From NCBI GenBank assembly GCA_963812475.1, contig CAWEVI010000029.1, positions 186,001 to 250,000 of the forward strand: a stretch of 64,000 nucleotides of DNA, given 5' to 3'. The position numbers were made by a program, and so were the translations under genes. The notes under the pieces are model-generated. The model was not told the DNA's origin. It was given only the letters and a program-made list of their open reading frames with translations, and made no database searches. Positions 60,260 to 64,000 of the stretch are shown piece by piece (the stretch's first letter is position 1; each line of letters opens with the position of its first letter). Origin of the DNA: JAMXLO01 sp963812475. GTDB lineage: Bacteria > Pseudomonadota > Alphaproteobacteria > Acetobacterales > Acetobacteraceae.

Positions 60260-61327
60260 TCAGAATGCGCGTCCGTGCGCGATCTCGTGGGCGAACTCGA
60301 CTATACCGGTGCCGATCGCGGTGAGGCCGGCATAGCGCGGCTCGGTGGTCGCCCCGCTGCGGTAGCGGTAGCCGAGCTGCAGGAATATCACGCCCAGCTT
60401 GTACATCGCCAATACGCGATGGAACAGGAAGTCCGAGACGTCGCGGCCGCTCAGCGCGGCATAGGTCTCCACCGCCATCTGTCGCGGATAGAAGCCGCCC
60501 TCATCGGCTGGCATCTGCGCCATGTCATGCAGCGCCGGCGGGTCATCGGCGTGCACCCAGTAGCTTAGCAGCGTCGCGAAATCGAACAGCGCATCACCGC
60601 GCGTGCCCTGGTCCCAGTCCACCACCGCGACCGGCGACAGATCGCGCGGGTTCAGGATGATATTGTTCAGCTTGAAGTCGTTGTGCAGCAGCGCCGGCGC
60701 ACCGTCCGGCACGATATGGCGCTCCAGCCAGGCGCCCAACTCGGCATGCAGGGGTTCGGTGCCCTCCTCCAGCGCCGCGAGGCCCCGCCTGCGCCAGCCC
60801 GACACCGCGCGGACCAGAAATCCTTGAGGACGGCCCAGGTCGCCCAACCCCACCGCCTCGGCATCGACCGCATGGATCGCCGTGAGCGTCTCCAGCAACA
60901 CCTGCGACAGTCGCGACCCGACTTCGGGACGGTCCAGCAGGTCCGCCGGCAGATGTTCGCGGATCACCAGGCCCGGACGGTATTCGATGATCTGGAACTG
61001 CGCCCCGATGACCGCCGCGTCGGTGCACAGGAAGAGCCCGCGCGGCACAAAGGTCAGCGCATCGGGCAGGCGGTTCAGGATGCGGAACTCGCGCGCCATG
61101 TCGTAGGCGCCTGCCGGCAGTTCGCCCAGCGGCGGTCGGCGCAGCACAGCCGGCCTGCCATCGAGATGGATCAGGTAATTCAGGTTGGCGAGGCCCCCAG
61201 CGAACTGGCGCGGTGGCGGATCGGCGGACAGCCGCATCCCGTACGCGGCGAGGTGGGCTCGTACCGCCTCCCAGTCGAGCGCTACGCTCTGTTCCGGCGA
61301 ACGCACATCCGCTGGCAGTTGCTGCAC
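60260..61327 (-). CDS. APH-family phosphotransferase linked to acyl-CoA dehydrogenase
   Basis: 355 residues from GTG 61327 behind AGGAGAG; the longer open frame to 61969 is a shadow of the sigma-factor gene. Kinase fold: QFAGGLANLNYLIHLDGRPAVLRRPP (ATP loop and Lys), LLHNDFKLNNIILNP (catalytic HxDxxxxN) and VAVVDWDQGTRGDALFDFA (DxD metal site). In ACAD10/11-type pairs it phosphorylates a 4-hydroxyacyl-CoA before dehydrogenation. Known for the family, inferred here. Confidence 0.92.
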   Translation of the reverse strand: MQQLPADVRSPEQSVALDWEAVRAHLAAYGMRLSADPPPRQFAGGLANLNYLIHLDGRPAVLRRPPLGELPAGAYDMAREFRILNRLPDALTFVPRGLFLCTDAAVIGAQFQIIEYRPGLVIREHLPADLLDRPEVGSRLSQVLLETLTAIHAVDAEAVGLGDLGRPQGFLVRAVSGWRRRGLAALEEGTEPLHAELGAWLERHIVPDGAPALLHNDFKLNNIILNPRDLSPVAVVDWDQGTRGDALFDFATLLSYWVHADDPPALHDMAQMPADEGGFYPRQMAVETYAALSGRDVSDFLFHRVLAMYKLGVIFLQLGYRYRSGATTEPRYAGLTAIGTGIVEFAHEIAHGRAF

Positions 61328-61356
61328 GGAGTCTCTCCTGTCGTCGCTCCGGGCGG

Positions 61357-61545
61357 CTAGCGAGCGAAGGGGTTCTTCGCGTCGGTTCGGCCGAACATGC
61401 GACTCCAGGCCGCCTCGCGCAGCAGGCGATTCGAATCGCTGGCGCCGGTTGCCGGCGCAGCCTCCTGGCGAGTCGCGCGCCGCCCGATCGCCGGAGCAGC
61501 CGATTTCTTCGCTGCTGGGTCCGGTTTTGCCTTTCTTGGTGCCAT
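61357..61545 (-). CDS. Small basic protein, 62 aa
   Basis: ATG 61545 behind GGAGGGAAGC, a strong site. Lys/Ala/Arg-rich N-terminus (MAPRKAKPDPAAKKSAAPA) and a helical end (SNRLLREAAWSRMFGRTDAKNPFAR). No family recognised. It lies 18 bp after the sigma-factor stop, so probably in the same transcript. Confidence 0.6.
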   Translation of the reverse strand: MAPRKAKPDPAAKKSAAPAIGRRATRQEAAPATGASDSNRLLREAAWSRMFGRTDAKNPFAR

Positions 61546-61563
61546 GCTTCCCTCCAGGCCGGG

Positions 61564-62397
61564 TCACCGACCTGCCAGTGATACCACCATTTCGCGGCAT
61601 ACCCTGTCCACAGGAATGCCCTGACGTTTGCCGCGGAGTGCCCTGAGACCCATCCATGCCGGCACAGGAAGCAGACTGCGCAAGCCGACCCGTGCCCAGA
61701 CTGCCAGCCGGCCGAGGGTGTCGGCGCCCGGTCGGCTCTGTCGTGGGGGCCGTGCCGGTACCACAGCCGCACGCGGTTCGCCGATCAGCGCGTCGATCGT
61801 CTGGCGAATTCGGCCGCGGGCACGATGCAGCAGCACACGCTGGTTCTCGGCGCTGATGCCGAGCAGGGTGCAGGTCTCCGCCGCTTCCCGGCCTTCCATG
61901 TCGCGCAGCATGACGACGGCGCGCTGGCCGGCCGGCAGGCCTTCGATCGCCTCGGTCACGTGGTCCCATAACTGACGTCCGGCCACGATCCGCTCGGGGT
62001 TCAATTCATCCCACAGATGCGGAACTTCCCGCCAATGGCCGTCCGGCTTGAATTCCGTCAGATCAACTGCCCTGCCGCCGGGCTGGGTGCCTTCCATCAA
62101 GGCCGGGAGGCCAACGAGGCGTCCCTCCCGGGCGGCGCGCGTGCGCGCCCGGTTCAGCACGATGCTGAACACCCAGGTCACCAGGCTCGAGCGGCCCTCG
62201 AACCGGTCGACGCCGGCGAAGACCGCAAGCCAGGCATCCTGGACCACCTCCTCGGCTTGCGCGCGGCTGCCGATGATCGAGGCAGCCATCCAGGTCAGGG
62301 AAAAGTGGAACCGCCGGATCAGGCGTCGATAGGCCTGCTCCTCGCCGCGGCGCAGTCGAGCCAGGAATTCCGGGTGGTCGAACTCGGTCGGGCGCAT
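61564..62397 (-). CDS. ECF-family RNA polymerase sigma factor
   Basis: 277 residues from ATG 62397 (MRPTEFDHPEFLARLRRGEEQAYRRLIRRF). Region 2: FHFSLTWMAASIIGSRAQAEEVVQDAWLAVFAGVDRFEGRSSLVTWVFSIVLNRARTRA (cited in part). Region 4: LPAGQRAVVMLRDMEGREAAETCTLLGISAENQRVLLHRARGRIR. About 75 residues beyond region 4 are unusual for a plain ECF factor: basic, Pro-rich, with a possible hydrophobic part. A zinc-finger anti-sigma-like gene starts divergently 113 bp away. Confidence 0.9.
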   Translation of the reverse strand: MRPTEFDHPEFLARLRRGEEQAYRRLIRRFHFSLTWMAASIIGSRAQAEEVVQDAWLAVFAGVDRFEGRSSLVTWVFSIVLNRARTRAAREGRLVGLPALMEGTQPGGRAVDLTEFKPDGHWREVPHLWDELNPERIVAGRQLWDHVTEAIEGLPAGQRAVVMLRDMEGREAAETCTLLGISAENQRVLLHRARGRIRQTIDALIGEPRAAVVPARPPRQSRPGADTLGRLAVWARVGLRSLLPVPAWMGLRALRGKRQGIPVDRVCREMVVSLAGR

Positions 62398-62509
62398 GAA
62401 GGACTGACCCTGGAGGACTGGTCTCTTTGCGGGGAACCGCGCAGACTCCGTAACGCATCGTCCCGCGCCGAGTCTTCTGGAATCGGAGGGGCTGCGAAAG
62501 GGGCACTGC

Positions 62510-62749
62510 GTGCCGACATGTCGCGACATGAGCGAACTAGCCTCCGATTACTTGGAGCACACCACGCCATACCGTGCTCGCGTCGGGATCTGGCTACACC
62601 TGTGGCGCTGCGAAGCCTGTCGCCGGTATTTCGATCAGCTGCGTCGGACTGTGGCGCTGCTTGGAAGCCGTCCGCCGCCTTCGCCGCCGCGTGGCACCGA
62701 GGAACGCCTGCTGGCGATCATCCGCGGACGGCCGCGGCGCGATCCGTGA
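62510..62749 (+). CDS. Zinc-finger (zf-HC2) anti-sigma-like protein
   Basis: 79 residues: MPTCRDMSELASDYLEHTTPYRARVGIWLHLWRCEACRRYFDQL has the Cys-...-H-x3-C-x2-C pattern of soluble anti-sigma factors, with H-L-W-R-C-E-A-C. No membrane helix. Likely partner of the divergent ECF factor. Divergent rather than co-directional layout is less common. Confidence 0.8.
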   Translation: MPTCRDMSELASDYLEHTTPYRARVGIWLHLWRCEACRRYFDQLRRTVALLGSRPPPSPPRGTEERLLAIIRGRPRRDP

Positions 62750-63473
62750 AGGCTGTGACGACTGCACAGCTGACAGGCAACATACGCCGAACTTACCGGC
62801 ATCCCGCATATTATTCGCGCGCAAATATTGGCGTGGAGACTGCGGATACCGGAACGCATCACCAGACTGGAGGCGCGACTCGGGCATCGATTCGGTCCGT
62901 ACGTAGTTTCCACGACTCGCAATGTTAACGCGATGTTAGAAATACCGGATTAGGCTCGCCACGCTGCGGCTGGTCGCGGGCGTGCGGGTAATGGAGAAGC
63001 TTCGCGTGATGCGATGCCCAGCCGACCCACCCCCTTTTATGTGATCAGGCGCACGCGACGGGCTGGTCCGGGTTGCGGAGTCGCCTGGGGAGCAGACGGT
63101 GTCCGCCAATCAGCCGCGCCCGTTCCAAGAAAGCTCCTTTACCCCTATGGTTCTAATGCATTATATTGCCAAGCAGGGACTGTCTGCCGAACGCGGCTCC
63201 GACCCGCGCGCATCACTGTCCGGCCTGATCCGATGACGCGCGTCCAGACTTGTCGCGGTAACGCGACTGCACGTCGTGGTGAGCCGCCACACGGTCGCCA
63301 TGCTCTGCCGGATGCTGGTATCGTTGGGGTGATTGGGACTGGATATCATGAACAATGCTCGCAAGTGAATCGGGTCACACCGGACTTGGAAACTTCGCTG
63401 CCCGACGAAAAAAAACTCACGTGACACCTGGACAACATGTTACGCTTGCACCCATCTTGCATTAGGAGCTTCG
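62750..63473. other. Long intergenic region before prkA
   Basis: 724 bp with no convincing gene on either strand. Composition becomes more AT-rich from about 63130 (TTATATTGCC near 63161), which may mark the prkA promoter. No clear hairpin plus T-run or known RNA motif was recognised. A small regulatory RNA or long leader cannot be excluded. Confidence 0.4.
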
Positions 63474-64000
63474 ATGTATCCGGTCGATGATCTTTTCGCA
63501 GCATACGCCAGGACGTTCCAGGCGCATCGCGAAGCGGAGATGACCCTTCCAGAGTATCTGGAGGCATGCCGCCAGGACCCGATGGTATACTCGACATCGA
63601 CCGAGCGCCTGCTCGCCGCGATTGGCGAACCCGAGATGGTGGATACCGCGAAGGACGCGCGACTCGGCCGCATATTCATGAACCGCACCATGCGGGTCTA
63701 TCCGGCTTTCTCGGAATTCTACGGCATGGAAGAGACGATCGAGCGCATCGTCGGCTTCTTGCGGCATGCCGCGCAGGGTCTCGAAGAGCGCAAACAGATC
63801 ATGTATCTGCTTGGGCCGGTTGGTGGTGGCAAGTCATCGCTCGCCGAACGGTTGAAGGCGCTGATGGAGGTGCATCCCATCTATGTGCTGAAGGCCGGCG
63901 ACCAGCTCAGTCCGGTGTTCGAGAGCCCGCTCGGACTATTCAACCCGGAGCGCATGGGCGCGATGCTGGAGGAGAATTACGGCATTCCGCAGCGCCGTCT
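63474..64000 (+). CDS. prkA: PrkA-type serine protein kinase, N-terminal part (cut by window edge)
   Basis: ATG 63474 behind TTAGGAG. FLRHAAQGLEERKQIMYLLGPVGGGKSSLAERLK holds the P-loop of the AAA domain (GPVGGGKS, about residue 120); the preceding ERIVGF and following PIYVLKAGDQLSPVFESPLGLF match PrkA/YeaG. 175 of about 645 residues are in the window. A starvation/stress kinase usually followed by yeaH and spoVR-like genes. Confidence 0.95.
   Translation, partial: MYPVDDLFAAYARTFQAHREAEMTLPEYLEACRQDPMVYSTSTERLLAAIGEPEMVDTAKDARLGRIFMNRTMRVYPAFSEFYGMEETIERIVGFLRHAAQGLEERKQIMYLLGPVGGGKSSLAERLKALMEVHPIYVLKAGDQLSPVFESPLGLFNPERMGAMLEENYGIPQRR

Noticed and set aside
63130..63473. Riboswitch or structured leader before prkA
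   Set aside because: AT-richer stretch only; no recognised motif or stable alternating hairpins by eye.

Overview
The window is GC-rich bacterial chromosome. The gene set suggests an alphaproteobacterium, probably Rhodospirillales/Acetobacteraceae: glnB-glnA in tandem behind a sigma-54-type promoter, a beta-keto-acid cleavage enzyme, shikimate/quinate catabolism, murJ, otsA, prkA, and many oxidative catabolic genes. The family placement is inference; no rRNA is present.

Layout. 1-2.6 kb is host core: glnA (cut by the left edge), glnB, a BKACE-family gene and tRNA-Arg(CCT). From 2.59 to 25.98 kb lies one integrated element of about 23.4 kb, flanked by 56-bp imperfect repeats of the tRNA 3' half. 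A tyrosine integrase sits at its right end, and GGGTAAC motifs lie inside both ends. The element carries an AlpA-like regulator, a primase-polymerase, an AAA helicase-like ATPase and a TerS/TerL-like terminase pair, plus many tiny overlapping genes. I see no portal, capsid, tail or lysis gene, so it looks like a phage-satellite-type island rather than a full prophage. Four insertion sequences (IS1380, IS701, IS3, IS630 types) lie inside it. Three of them split genes that can be rejoined codon-perfectly when the IS and one target copy are removed. Accessory items include a secreted hydrolase-like protein, a 40-residue peptide with a double-glycine-type leader, and a three-gene overlapping cassette of unknown function.

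26-31 kb is a gene-poor stretch followed by a membrane cNMP-binding protein. Next comes a shikimate-type MHS transporter, a broken type II dehydroquinate dehydratase gene, and a quiC-type 3-dehydroshikimate dehydratase. 32.8-43.6 kb is housekeeping and envelope: rlmJ-gpsA, murJ, three tandem TauD/TfdA dioxygenases, otsA, a frameshifted ABC exporter and a GT4 glycosyltransferase.

43.7-61.3 kb is a catabolic stretch. It holds an MFS carrier, three FMN alpha-hydroxy-acid oxidases (two in tandem), an alcohol dehydrogenase, a class II aldolase carrying a palindromic repeat in frame, alanine dehydrogenase, an MBL hydrolase, an alpha/beta hydrolase, a thiolase, an acyl-CoA dehydrogenase with its APH-like kinase partner, and a DUF1778-GNAT toxin-antitoxin pair. 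The right end has an ECF sigma factor with a divergent zinc-finger anti-sigma-like gene, and the start of prkA. Several host genes (ABC exporter, LysR regulator, aroQ, a DUF6130-like gene) carry frameshifts or stops, so either the region is decaying or the assembly has indel errors.
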